Shown here: positions 1 to 5,631 of the stretch, piece by piece
How positions within the stretch are numbered: position 1 is the stretch's first letter
How the letters are laid out: every line of letters begins with the position of its first letter
NCBI GenBank assembly: GCA_003104895.1
Contig: PQAG01000183.1
Span: forward strand, 6,912-13,567
Direction: 5' to 3'
DNA: 6,656 nt
DNA from: Nitrosomonadales bacterium
Lineage (GTDB): Bacteria > Pseudomonadota > Gammaproteobacteria > Burkholderiales > Sulfuricellaceae
Notes under the pieces: model-generated
Told to the model about the DNA's origin: nothing
The model's database searches: none
What the model saw: only the letters and a program-made list of their open reading frames with translations
Program-made: the position numbers and the translations under genes

Positions 1-62
1 TTGCCGGGGAAATGGCCGGGCAGGGCGGGGTGGTCTGCGGGGATGGTCTGCCATGCGCTCAT
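1..62 (-). CDS. 3-hydroxyacyl-ACP dehydratase, hot-dog fold (aryl-polyene type), N-terminal fragment
   Basis: Only the first 20 codons are in the window; the gene runs off the left edge. The start ATG overlaps the stop of the upstream ligase gene in an ATGA arrangement, which indicates translational coupling. The peptide reads MSAWQTIPADHPALPGHFPG. The segment DHPALPGHFPG is the hallmark active-site region of FabA/FabZ-type dehydratases, with the conserved His before the FPG motif. In aryl-polyene clusters a dehydratase of this type (ApeI-like) follows the adenylate-forming ligase and removes water from the 3-hydroxyacyl-ACP intermediate so that a conjugated polyene can build up. The family call rests on a short stretch, but the motif and the operon position agree. 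A competing frame starting at the ATG at 54 gives a Pro/Arg-rich peptide without family resemblance and was rejected. Confidence 0.8.
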   Translation of the reverse strand, partial: MSAWQTIPADHPALPGHFPG

Positions 63-1396
63 GATGCGGGCCTTGTGGCGAGGCTGGCGATGAACTCGCG
101 CAGCGCCTCGCGCGGCAGCTTGCCGGTGGCGTTGCGCGGCAGCGCATCGACCTTGTAGAGCGGGCGGGGCAGGAAAGCCGGGTCGATGGTGTGGCGCAGG
201 GCGGCGGTGATCTGCTGTTCGCTCAGCTCCGGTGCGACCACCAGCGCACACAGGCGCACGGCCTTGCCGGGCGCTTCATCGGGGGCGAAAAAGACGCCGT
301 CGCGCACGCCCGGTATGCCGTTGAGCTGGCGGTTGAGTTCGCCCAGTGAAGCGCGCTTGCCGGCAATGTTCAGCATGTCGGCGGCTCGCCCCGCCAGGCG
401 GAAGTGCTGCTCCGTGGTGGTTTCGATCACGTCCTGCAGTTCGATGCGGGTCTGGATGTGGCCGCCTTCCACCCAGGTCCGGCCGTTCTCGCCGCAGGTC
501 AGCGTGACGCCTGCCAGAGGGTTCCAGTCTTCTCCGTGAGCAGTGCGCCGGGTGGCGATGGTGCCGGTTTCCGTGCTGCCATAGATTTCCATCAGCGGTG
601 CACCGAAAACGTGCTCGGCCTGCTGCGCCAGTTCGAACGAGAGGGGCGCGGCGGCAGAGAAAATGAGCGCGAGCGGCGGCAGTTCGGCCTGCTGCTCCAG
701 GCAGATGCGCAAATGCAGCGGCGTGGTGACCAGCACGCGCGGTGCAGGGAGATCCGCCAGCGCAAGGCGGATGTCGGCAGGGAAGAGCGGCTGCCCGGCA
801 TGGATCACGCCTCCATTGTGCAGCGGCAGCATCAGGGTGGATCCCAGGCCGTACATGTGCTGGGGCGGGACGGTGCCGAGAAAGTGGCAGCCGGGCTCAA
901 TACCCAGTCGGCTGGCGGCCAGACCCGCCTCAGTCGTCAGCGAGCCCCAGCTCTTGAGGTGTGGCATGGACTGCCCGGTGCTGCCGGAAGTGAAGGCGAT
1001 GGCGGCAATATGCTCTGCGGCGATGAGCGGGATTTCGCCATGGGAACTCCCTCCGGATGGAAGCGCCGGGTAGGAGAACATTTCCAGCCCCCCCAGGCTC
1101 GTGGGCCTGTCCACAATGCCATAGGCATCGGGATGCGCGGCGTGCAGTTGTGCCAGCGTCTGTGCGGCATGGTTGGGCGGCAGCAGGCTGGTCTGGCCAC
1201 GCAGCATGGCAGCGCAGAAGGTGACAAGAAAGTGGTAGCGGTCGCTGCACAGGTTGAAGACAAATGAACGTTGCGGCAGGCGTCCCGCCACTTGTTCCAC
1301 TTCATGCAGGAAGGCATCCAGGCTGACCGGGCCGGTATTGCGCCAGGCCACTACCTGGTCGCCGCTGCGATGGAAAAGCAGGGCGATGGCCGACAT
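59..1396 (-). CDS. Adenylate-forming acyl/aryl-acid ligase of an aryl-polyene cluster (ANL superfamily)
   Basis: A 445-residue enzyme of the AMP-binding family. Core motifs appear in order: phosphate-binding loop TSGSTG at residues 136-141 (followed by QSMPHLK), YGSTE at 272-276, GRAADMLNIAGKR at 336-348 including the hinge region, and a C-terminal NATGK whose Lys at 426 is the expected catalytic lysine. It should activate a carboxylic acid as acyl-AMP and pass it to a carrier protein or CoA. In aryl-polyene clusters the homologue (ApeH-like) loads the aromatic starter, for example 4-hydroxybenzoate; this substrate is inferred from context only. The ATG at 1396 is chosen because it overlaps the TAA of the upstream gene (TAATG). 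An in-frame ATG at 1477 would extend 27 residues deep into that gene and adds no recognisable domain. It overlaps the next gene by four bases. Confidence 0.88.
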   Translation of the reverse strand: MSAIALLFHRSGDQVVAWRNTGPVSLDAFLHEVEQVAGRLPQRSFVFNLCSDRYHFLVTFCAAMLRGQTSLLPPNHAAQTLAQLHAAHPDAYGIVDRPTSLGGLEMFSYPALPSGGSSHGEIPLIAAEHIAAIAFTSGSTGQSMPHLKSWGSLTTEAGLAASRLGIEPGCHFLGTVPPQHMYGLGSTLMLPLHNGGVIHAGQPLFPADIRLALADLPAPRVLVTTPLHLRICLEQQAELPPLALIFSAAAPLSFELAQQAEHVFGAPLMEIYGSTETGTIATRRTAHGEDWNPLAGVTLTCGENGRTWVEGGHIQTRIELQDVIETTTEQHFRLAGRAADMLNIAGKRASLGELNRQLNGIPGVRDGVFFAPDEAPGKAVRLCALVVAPELSEQQITAALRHTIDPAFLPRPLYKVDALPRNATGKLPREALREFIASLATRPAS

Positions 1397-1869
1397 TATC
1401 TTACCGGGAAGCCGTGCTGGATCAGGAACAGCATCAGCGCCAGCGGATTGCGGTGGGTGTACTGGCTGAAGCGCCATTTACGGAACAGATATTCGCCGCT
1501 GATGAGCGCTCCGGCCAGCACCGGCGGCAGGGCGGCCAGCAGCGCGGCGCTGAGCTGCGGCGCCAGTACGGCAGAGAGCAGTGCGCAGCCGAGCATGTAG
1601 AGTGACCAGACGGCGGTCAGCCGGCGCGTGTAATGGATCAGTTCGTCAGACAGGCCATCCGGCAGTTCGCAGCGGGCGATGCGCGTAATCAGGGCTTCTC
1701 CATGGAAGAGGCTGCGTCCAAACAGAAAGGCCAGCAGGAGGCTGATGAGCACCGGGGGGAATGCCGCCAGGAGCGTGTGCCAGGCAGTCGGCGCGAGTTG
1801 AACGAGCCGGGTGAAGCCCCAGCCCAGCGCGATGATGATCAACAGGCGCAAAACGAGGCGAATTTGCAA
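1396..1869 (-). CDS. COG4648-type integral membrane protein of an aryl-polyene cluster
   Basis: A 157-residue hydrophobic protein with about four predicted membrane segments, near residues 5-25, 34-52, 87-105 and 108-128. It ends in a polar, basic tail with the pattern EYLFRKWRF-x-x-Y-x-HRNP, which I recognise from the COG4648 membrane proteins found next to acyl carrier proteins in aryl-polyene clusters. Its biochemical role is not established; the inner membrane is the expected location and assistance in assembly or export of the lipid-linked pigment is only a guess. The start is a TTG 11 bases after the stop of the acyl carrier gene. A TAGG sequence overlapping that stop lies about ten bases upstream and could serve as a ribosome site. 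The stop TAA shares one base with the start of the ligase gene, so the genes are co-transcribed and probably coupled. Confidence 0.75.
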   Translation of the reverse strand: MQIRLVLRLLIIIALGWGFTRLVQLAPTAWHTLLAAFPPVLISLLLAFLFGRSLFHGEALITRIARCELPDGLSDELIHYTRRLTAVWSLYMLGCALLSAVLAPQLSAALLAALPPVLAGALISGEYLFRKWRFSQYTHRNPLALMLFLIQHGFPVR

Positions 1870-1880
1870 GAAATAAATAC

Positions 1881-2150
1881 CTATTTGACGCGGCTCTTCT
1901 CGATGTGCCGGGTCAGGCTCTGCAGGGACGAGAAAATGGAAGCATTGTCGGGGGCGTCGGATTTAAGCTGGAATCCGTAGGTTTTCGAAATGGCGAGCGA
2001 AAGCTCCAGCATGTCGATCGAATCCAGCCCAAGGCCTTCATGATACAGAGGTGCTTCAGGCGCAATTTCCTGCGGCGTGATTTCCAGGTTGAGCGCCTGC
2101 ACGATGAGGGCGGCGACTTCCTGTTCCAATGGGGTTTTGCTGTCGGTCAT
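1881..2150 (-). CDS. Acyl carrier protein (phosphopantetheine-binding), aryl-polyene type
   Basis: An 89-residue acidic, helical protein of normal acyl-carrier size. The motif GLGLDSIDMLEL contains Ser44 in the DSID context, the attachment point for 4'-phosphopantetheine. Such proteins carry the growing aryl-polyene chain between ketosynthase, reductase and dehydratase in the cytosol. It is the first gene of the operon here: a sigma70-like promoter ends about 33 bases upstream, and the COG4648, ligase and dehydratase genes follow with little or no spacing. No strong Shine-Dalgarno sequence precedes the ATG (the preceding bases are AATTTGTCCC). Many related clusters encode two adjacent carrier proteins; only one is visible here. 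The family assignment is firm, while the aryl-polyene role is inferred from its neighbours. Confidence 0.9.
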   Translation of the reverse strand: MTDSKTPLEQEVAALIVQALNLEITPQEIAPEAPLYHEGLGLDSIDMLELSLAISKTYGFQLKSDAPDNASIFSSLQSLTRHIEKSRVK

Positions 2151-2182
2151 GGGACAAATTCGGCTGGTAAAGGTCGGGCGAA

Positions 2183-2211
2183 ATTATAGCCCCTAACGAT
2201 GTAATGGTCAC
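2183..2211 (-). promoter_or_regulatory. sigma70-type promoter of the aryl-polyene operon
   Basis: On the minus strand a perfect -10 box TATAAT (2188-2183) is preceded by GTGACC (2211-2206), which matches TTGACA at four of six positions, with an optimal 17-bp spacer. Transcription would begin near 2176 and give a short leader of about 25 bases before the acyl carrier ATG at 2150. No other equally good promoter is seen in this intergenic region. This was judged by eye; 5'-end mapping would settle it. Confidence 0.7.
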
Positions 2212-2252
2212 GTTGCCGTTACTGAGCGGAGCTAAGTGACAAGGAATCCCAT

Positions 2253-2274
2253 GACTTGTTGATTGCAACAAGTC
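2253..2274. repeat. Perfect 22-bp palindrome upstream of the aryl-polyene promoter
   Basis: The arms GACTTGTTG (2253-2261) and CAACAAGTC (2266-2274) are exact reverse complements around the 4-base loop ATTG. It lies about 42 bp upstream of the -35 box, a position suited to an activator or other dimeric regulator. As RNA it could form a nine-pair hairpin, but no U-run follows on either strand, so an intrinsic terminator is unlikely. The palindrome is plain in the sequence; its function is inferred. Confidence 0.6.
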
Positions 2275-2363
2275 GAGATTGCTTTGCAACGCGGGCAATG
2301 ACCGGGGCCATGGAATAAATCAGTACGGCCGAAAACATTCAAGCTCAGCGGGGCTGCGCGGCT

Positions 2364-2762
2364 TCATCTCGCAGCGTCCGCTGGAGCGCCGGGTTGGGCC
2401 AAGCCATCGGCGCGAAGGCAAATTGCTGTCCAGATCGCTGCGGCAGCATCTATTGCGCCAAACAGTACGAGGACAGGAGGTGCAAAGCCTAGTGTAACAA
2501 ACGTAATGAAGAACACTGGTACCGAGAGCCTGGCGGGAACTGACCAACGGAAAAAAACCAGCAACTCGTTGCGAGAAGCCATGAAGTCCAAGTACCCAAT
2601 AATGAGCACCAGCACGCCAACAACACGAATCCAGACCTCATGCGTTTCCGGAATGCCGAAGAAGGACAGCATCAGGTTTGGAGCAGTCACGAGTACCGAG
2701 CCGAGGGAGAACATGTAAATTGAAAACACGCGAAGGCTAAAAGCGGACTTGCTCATTCTCAT
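2364..2762 (-). CDS. Small four-helix membrane protein of unknown function
   Basis: A 132-residue hydrophobic protein with four likely membrane segments, about residues 8-33, 43-62, 77-94 and 95-117, a short polar N-terminus (MRMSKS) and an Ala/Pro-rich tail. I do not recognise a named family; proteins of this size and layout are usually annotated as hypothetical membrane proteins. The ATG at 2762 is preferred because GGAGA lies eight bases upstream (CGGAGAAAAACCA before ATG). A second ATG two codons later is a weaker alternative, and the frame extends upstream of 2762 into transposase remnant sequence without a ribosome site. The gene lies on the same strand as all others, between the transposase remnant and the aryl-polyene promoter, with about 150 bases separating its stop from the promoter -35. 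It may be a cargo gene or a resident gene exposed by the rearrangement. No terminator with a U-tract is evident after it. Confidence 0.7.
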   Translation of the reverse strand: MRMSKSAFSLRVFSIYMFSLGSVLVTAPNLMLSFFGIPETHEVWIRVVGVLVLIIGYLDFMASRNELLVFFRWSVPARLSVPVFFITFVTLGFAPPVLVLFGAIDAAAAIWTAICLRADGLAQPGAPADAAR

Positions 2763-2789
2763 TGGTTTTTCTCCGATCGTCTTTCCCTG

Positions 2790-3018
2790 ATTGCGCCAGC
2801 CCCTGCATGCGCTGCACGAAAGCCTCGTCGCCGAGATACGCCTGGCTTCTGGGTTTTGTCCAGAGTGACGGGGCATTCATGCCCTCGGCCATGAACTGCG
2901 CATAGCGCCGCCGCGCCCGCGCGCGTTTCCGTCCGAATTGTGCCGGCAACCAGTCAACCGCCAGCCAGGCGGCCGCGGGTTCCGTCCCAACACTCTCCCG
3001 GTAACTGCTCCAGTATAT
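2790..3018 (-). pseudogene. Remnant of REP-associated (RAYT, IS200-like Y1) transposase, both ends missing
   Basis: The minus-strand reading frame from about 3012 gives WSSYRES, then AAAWLAVDWLPAQFGRKR, and further on YLGDEAFVQRMQ. This series (WSSYR, W-L-x-V-D-W-L, QFGR, YLG-x-E-x-F-V) is characteristic of the middle and C-terminal part of REP-associated tyrosine transposases. The HUH motif and catalytic Tyr, which lie in the N-terminal half, are absent. The frame upstream of the WSSYR segment switches abruptly to unrelated residues. After RMQ the expected downstream part (PRAQ-like and the helix-turn-helix end) is replaced by the leader of the small membrane protein gene. It is therefore an internally deleted, inactive remnant. 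It marks a past rearrangement exactly where the second integron cassette lost its attC site. Borders are approximate. Confidence 0.75.
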
Positions 3019-3020
3019 GT

Positions 3021-3072
3021 ATAGACCTGACCCACGATGCCCTATGTGCTAACCAATATCGTGTCTGACCCC
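3021..3072. repeat. REP-like repeat pair (CTGACCC motifs) beside the RAYT remnant
   Basis: CTGACCC occurs twice in direct orientation, at 3027-3033 (within ATAGACCTGACCC) and at 3065-3071 (within GTGTCTGACCCC), 38 bp apart. An inverted pair CACGAT (3033-3038) and ATCGTG (3058-3063) lies between them. GGGTCAG-type motifs of this kind are often found at the borders of RAYT transposase genes, as substrates or relics of them. I take this as the outer edge of the degraded element; the mechanism is inferred. Confidence 0.45.
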
Positions 3073-3079
3073 ATTTGCC

Positions 3080-3926
3080 CTTAGGCGACGGGTTCATACA
3101 AATAGGCTCCTGCTCGGACAGCGATCAGAGAAGCAATTTCGTGCTGATCGTTTGAAAAGCAGCATTCTGTGACAAAAAATCCAAAGCCGGATGGCCTCCG
3201 CAAAACTCTCAGATACACCCCTACAACGGGTGTGCCCTGCGCAAGGGATGTTTCAATTGCGAGCATGGGGTAAGCGATCTTATGCTTTGCGAGTGATTCA
3301 AAGTCGGTCGAAACTTTTGCTTCAACAACAAATACAGTTTCTACTCCATCACGCTTCGCAACAAAGGCGCCGTCGATTTCTACTTGACCAAAATTGTGAT
3401 GCCAGCATGCTTCATTTATGTCTTTATGCGGCCTGACAGTAAAAGAATAAGTGCCTTGCGCTGTTGCATTAACAATTTCATCACTCTTTGACTCGATTTG
3501 AAGTGCAGTGGTCAAGATGCCAGAGGCCACGGCTAGATTTACAAGAGACGTTTCGGTCGACCTCGGGAGGATATCGAATATTCGTAGCCCCTCACGCTTG
3601 CCCTTAACGGGGGTTGGCTTGCAGCCCGCAAAAACGTTCTTGTCCTGCAAAAAGTAGTCATCCCACGAGCCAGTGTGTTTAGCGAGCCCAAAGCTGGTGC
3701 CCTTTGTTCCTGGTTTGATGCCCAGTCGGAACACCATTACGCCGGCATTTCTAAGCTCTGGTGCTAGATCGCGGAGGGATTGAACTGAAATAGCATCAGC
3801 CGTTTTGACGGTTGCGAAGCCAGCCTGTTTTGCATACGTGATAAATGGCCTCGGCTCAAGAATTGAGCTGTAACCCATTTCGGCTAAAGCGTTATCAAAT
3901 AAGGCCATGACGGATTTGGCACCTAA
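3080..3926 (-). mobile_element. Integron gene cassette 2 (nuclease cassette), attC lost
   Basis: The cassette begins with TTAGGT, the downstream half of the attC core G^TTAGGT (3927-3921), followed after 12 bases by the ATG of the nuclease-like gene. A complete cassette should end in an attC whose R'' complements TTAGGT, that is ACCTAAC. At the gene's stop codon the minus strand reads GCCTAAG (3086-3080), with the TAA stop inside it, as is common in cassettes. The rest of an attC is not present; GGGTCAG motifs and the transposase remnant follow instead. The 3' end was therefore probably deleted or overwritten. The right boundary is firm, the left boundary is uncertain. Confidence 0.55.
3081..3908 (-). 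CDS. Putative PD-(D/E)XK nuclease-superfamily protein (orphan cassette gene)
   Basis: A 275-residue soluble protein that I cannot place in a named family. The C-terminal half contains GQVEIDGAFV followed by TVFVVEAKV, giving Asp179, Glu196 and Lys198. A hydrophobic strand with an acidic residue, then a second strand ending E-x-K, is the core signature of PD-(D/E)XK nucleases. A following segment (LAKHKIAYPMLAI) could be the usual helix after the motif. The N-terminal 120 residues have no motif I know and may form a DNA-recognition or helper domain. The ATG at 3908 lies 12 bases inside the cassette; AGGTG from the attC core is a possible, slightly distant ribosome site. There is no room for its own promoter, so it needs read-through from the reverse transcriptase cassette or beyond. 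Base composition is more AT-rich than the flanking operons. A restriction or defence role is inferred; a non-nuclease member of the fold is the alternative. Confidence 0.62.
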   Translation of the reverse strand: MALFDNALAEMGYSSILEPRPFITYAKQAGFATVKTADAISVQSLRDLAPELRNAGVMVFRLGIKPGTKGTSFGLAKHTGSWDDYFLQDKNVFAGCKPTPVKGKREGLRIFDILPRSTETSLVNLAVASGILTTALQIESKSDEIVNATAQGTYSFTVRPHKDINEACWHHNFGQVEIDGAFVAKRDGVETVFVVEAKVSTDFESLAKHKIAYPMLAIETSLAQGTPVVGVYLRVLRRPSGFGFFVTECCFSNDQHEIASLIAVRAGAYLYEPVA

Positions 3927-4019
3927 CGTTTGAGGTAACCGGCCGCCGGAGCGGCGAAGCCGCGGAGGGAACCGAGAAGCGCAGCTTCTCGGCGGTCCGT
4001 GTTGACCGAGAGGTTAGAT
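3921..4019 (-). mobile_element. Integron attC recombination site (99 nt)
   Basis: Read on the minus strand, the outer cores are R'' ATCTAAC (4019-4013) and R' GTTAGGT (3927-3921); both fit the RYYYAAC / GTTRRRY consensus and pair at six of seven positions. Inside them, GGTCAAC (4007-4001) pairs with GTTACC (3939-3934) apart from one unpaired C, the extrahelical base expected in the L'' box; further pairing CGG/CCGCC continues inward with two extra A bases. The centre holds two strong hairpins: CCGAGAAGC/GCTTCTCGG (3972-3992, nine pairs) and GCGGC/GCCGC (3951-3963). The R'' is the exact complement of the GTTAGAT core at the start of the reverse transcriptase cassette, as expected for a single cassette's own split site. 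The site starts one base after the stop codon of that gene. Folding with a covariance model would confirm it. Confidence 0.83.
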
Positions 4020-5617
4020 TTCACTTCTTCTTGGGCTCGAAAGATTCAATCGCGAAGATGTCGTCAGCCATATGAACCTTCACATTCTTCAGCCAGGGGC
4101 GCTTTTCCTCTTCGGAGAGGTGGGCATCAACGAGTCGAATAATGGCGCGCCGCTCCCAAACGTCAGCGCGATTGAAGTACTGACGGATTTCGAGTGCATC
4201 GTTTCGGCTGGCAAGTCCGCGCAGTGCATCAATAATGCAGCGACCAATAAATGATCCAGCGTTACGCTTCAAATTTCTAAACAATTCAAGAAGGGATGCC
4301 TTGCATTCGTACCCTTTGGCGCCAAGTAGCCTCACGATGGCAATGAGAATGTACTCAGGAACACGCTCGACGTTTGTAAGCTTCGCTATGAAGTACTCAC
4401 GCAGGCGCTCGCGAGTCGCCTCTGGTATGTCATCGGTCTTTTTTACGAGTAGGTCAACGACCATTGGAGTGAACTGAGGGAACCGATCCAAGACGTCAGG
4501 AAGTATTGACAGCTCGGCATATGCCGCTTTCGCCACCAGCATCCGAAGAAGGCGGCGAATGTCATCGGGGTGTAACACGACCTTGGTCTTGAACGTTTGG
4601 ATGGTCTCTTGAAGGTCTTCTTCCCTGAGTTCTATGCTTTCCTTCTCGGAAAGCTCACGGAATTTTGTTGGCACAGTGCCGGTGTATCCGACGATGAGCC
4701 GAGTAGCGTCGGTTTCGCGTCGTGGACGGTCTTCCGCCGTGGGAGATGGCACCTTCGGTAACGGAGTTACGCGCCGCGAAGATACATCCTCAAGGGACGT
4801 CTTGGCCGGGTTGATTGAAAGACCTTCCAGGAACAATCGCTCTACAAACAGGGTCAGCCACGCATGGGCAGACTTAGTGTCTGGCGCAAAGAATCGGTAG
4901 TCGTCTACAAAGCGACAAAATGAAATACCGTGCGAAATCAAAAAATCGTCCACCGAGAGAAGTGCGGCTTCAGCAAGAATTCGACTGCCGTTCCCTCCAA
5001 CGGGAATGCTGTATGAATCACGATTGGCCCAGAACAGAAGTAGCTCATTGATGAGTTTGACGCGCGGCTTCTCCAGTGGCAGGCCGAGCAGCGTCGACTC
5101 TAGCCTGTGAAGGTTGAGACGATCATAGAAACTGGCGATATCACACTTAACGAGGACCTTTGTTCTGGCCTGCTTGGCACGCTCAGAAACATGTTGCTCG
5201 AAAGAAGTGAAGTTGTATCTCGGGTTGAACAAGACGCCATCTTTTGGCTTGAGGCGATATGAGAAGACGTACTTCTTTGCAATCGGAGGCCTGAACCTTT
5301 CGAGTACGTCGGCAATCGAGAGGACTAGCGCCAAGGATGTAATGGTGTCAATCGGCTGCATCAGTGCGGCACGCCGAAAATCAAACGGATCCTTCTTCGG
5401 AAATAGGACGTGCTGAATCGGGTGGACTTTCAGGCCTGATAACGAATTGCCTTTGATTCGCGTCTCGACGTGTTTCGCCACTTCCTTTTCAAATAGTGGG
5501 CTCCTCAATAGGTCCACTTCGTCTGGACGAGGAAATATGTCGGTCAGCCCCTCTCGCTTGACGTTAGCGATGGCTAGCTTGATGGCCTTGGCGGTGTCCA
5601 TGAGCTGTGAAATCTAA
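3927..5617 (-). mobile_element. Integron gene cassette 1 (reverse transcriptase cassette), complete
   Basis: The unit runs from the T after the G of the core GTTAGAT (5618-5612) to the G of the attC R' at 3927, about 1.69 kb. It contains one gene, oriented so that its start is at the cassette front and its attC follows the stop codon, the standard cassette layout. The leader is only 16 bases and carries no promoter. The complementarity between the front core (TTAGAT) and its own R'' (ATCTAA) is perfect. No tyrosine integrase gene and no clear attI lie in the window, so the cassette sits either at the end of a longer array or in an integrase-less cluster. Confidence 0.78.
4021..5601 (-). CDS. 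Reverse transcriptase, UG/Abi-like (candidate anti-phage defence)
   Basis: A 526-residue protein with an N-terminal polymerase and a helical C-terminus. Motif A is VLVKCDIASFYDRL with Asp154; motif B is SIPVGGNGSRILAEAAL at 198-214; motif C is RFVDDYRFF with Asp233-Asp234 in place of the usual YADD; LSINPAKT at 261-268 follows as a motif D region. The arginine stretch FSYRLKP (113-119) fits the fingers. Residues about 340-505 are mostly predicted helices in a repeated pattern, which resembles the helical-repeat (HEAT-like, alpha-Rep) tail of UG/Abi enzymes such as AbiK and AbiA. There is no maturase or HNH domain (against group II introns) and no retron-type VTG motif. UG/Abi enzymes are known anti-phage factors; the exact group is not identified here. 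The ATG at 5601 has no good ribosome site; the nearest AGGAGG lies about 26 bases upstream, outside the cassette. An in-frame stop precludes a longer start. Confidence 0.85.
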   Translation of the reverse strand: MDTAKAIKLAIANVKREGLTDIFPRPDEVDLLRSPLFEKEVAKHVETRIKGNSLSGLKVHPIQHVLFPKKDPFDFRRAALMQPIDTITSLALVLSIADVLERFRPPIAKKYVFSYRLKPKDGVLFNPRYNFTSFEQHVSERAKQARTKVLVKCDIASFYDRLNLHRLESTLLGLPLEKPRVKLINELLLFWANRDSYSIPVGGNGSRILAEAALLSVDDFLISHGISFCRFVDDYRFFAPDTKSAHAWLTLFVERLFLEGLSINPAKTSLEDVSSRRVTPLPKVPSPTAEDRPRRETDATRLIVGYTGTVPTKFRELSEKESIELREEDLQETIQTFKTKVVLHPDDIRRLLRMLVAKAAYAELSILPDVLDRFPQFTPMVVDLLVKKTDDIPEATRERLREYFIAKLTNVERVPEYILIAIVRLLGAKGYECKASLLELFRNLKRNAGSFIGRCIIDALRGLASRNDALEIRQYFNRADVWERRAIIRLVDAHLSEEEKRPWLKNVKVHMADDIFAIESFEPKKK

Positions 5618-5618
5618 C
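5612..5618 (-). mobile_element. Integron core site GTTAGAT at the front of cassette 1
   Basis: The 7-mer fits GTTRRRY and stands 10 bases before the reverse transcriptase ATG. Recombination would fall between the G at 5618 and the T at 5617. In a complete integron the sequence to its right would be attI or the attC of the preceding cassette; neither is recognisable, although CTATTTTAA before the core is reminiscent of the A/T-rich lead-in of attI sites. Confidence 0.6.
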
Positions 5619-5631
5619 TTAAAATAGCCTC

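Noticed and set aside
186..1267. Long plus-strand open frames opposite the ligase gene
   Set aside because: They lie antisense to a gene with all adenylation-domain motifs, are rich in Arg/Gly/Ser as expected for high-GC shadows, and show no family motif.
3046..3086. GCCTAAG with GTTAGCA as a very short attC for cassette 2
   Set aside because: GTTAGCA breaks the GTTRRRY consensus, the span of about 40 bases is too short, and no internal L-box pairing or stem is seen.
3972..3992. Strong hairpin as an intrinsic terminator after the reverse transcriptase gene
   Set aside because: No U-run follows on either strand, and the hairpin falls in the variable centre of a site with correct attC cores.
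4021..5601. Reverse transcriptase as a group II intron or retron protein
   Set aside because: There is no maturase, DNA-binding or HNH domain, no retron VTG motif, and no intron-like or msr/msd-like RNA region fits inside the cassette boundaries.
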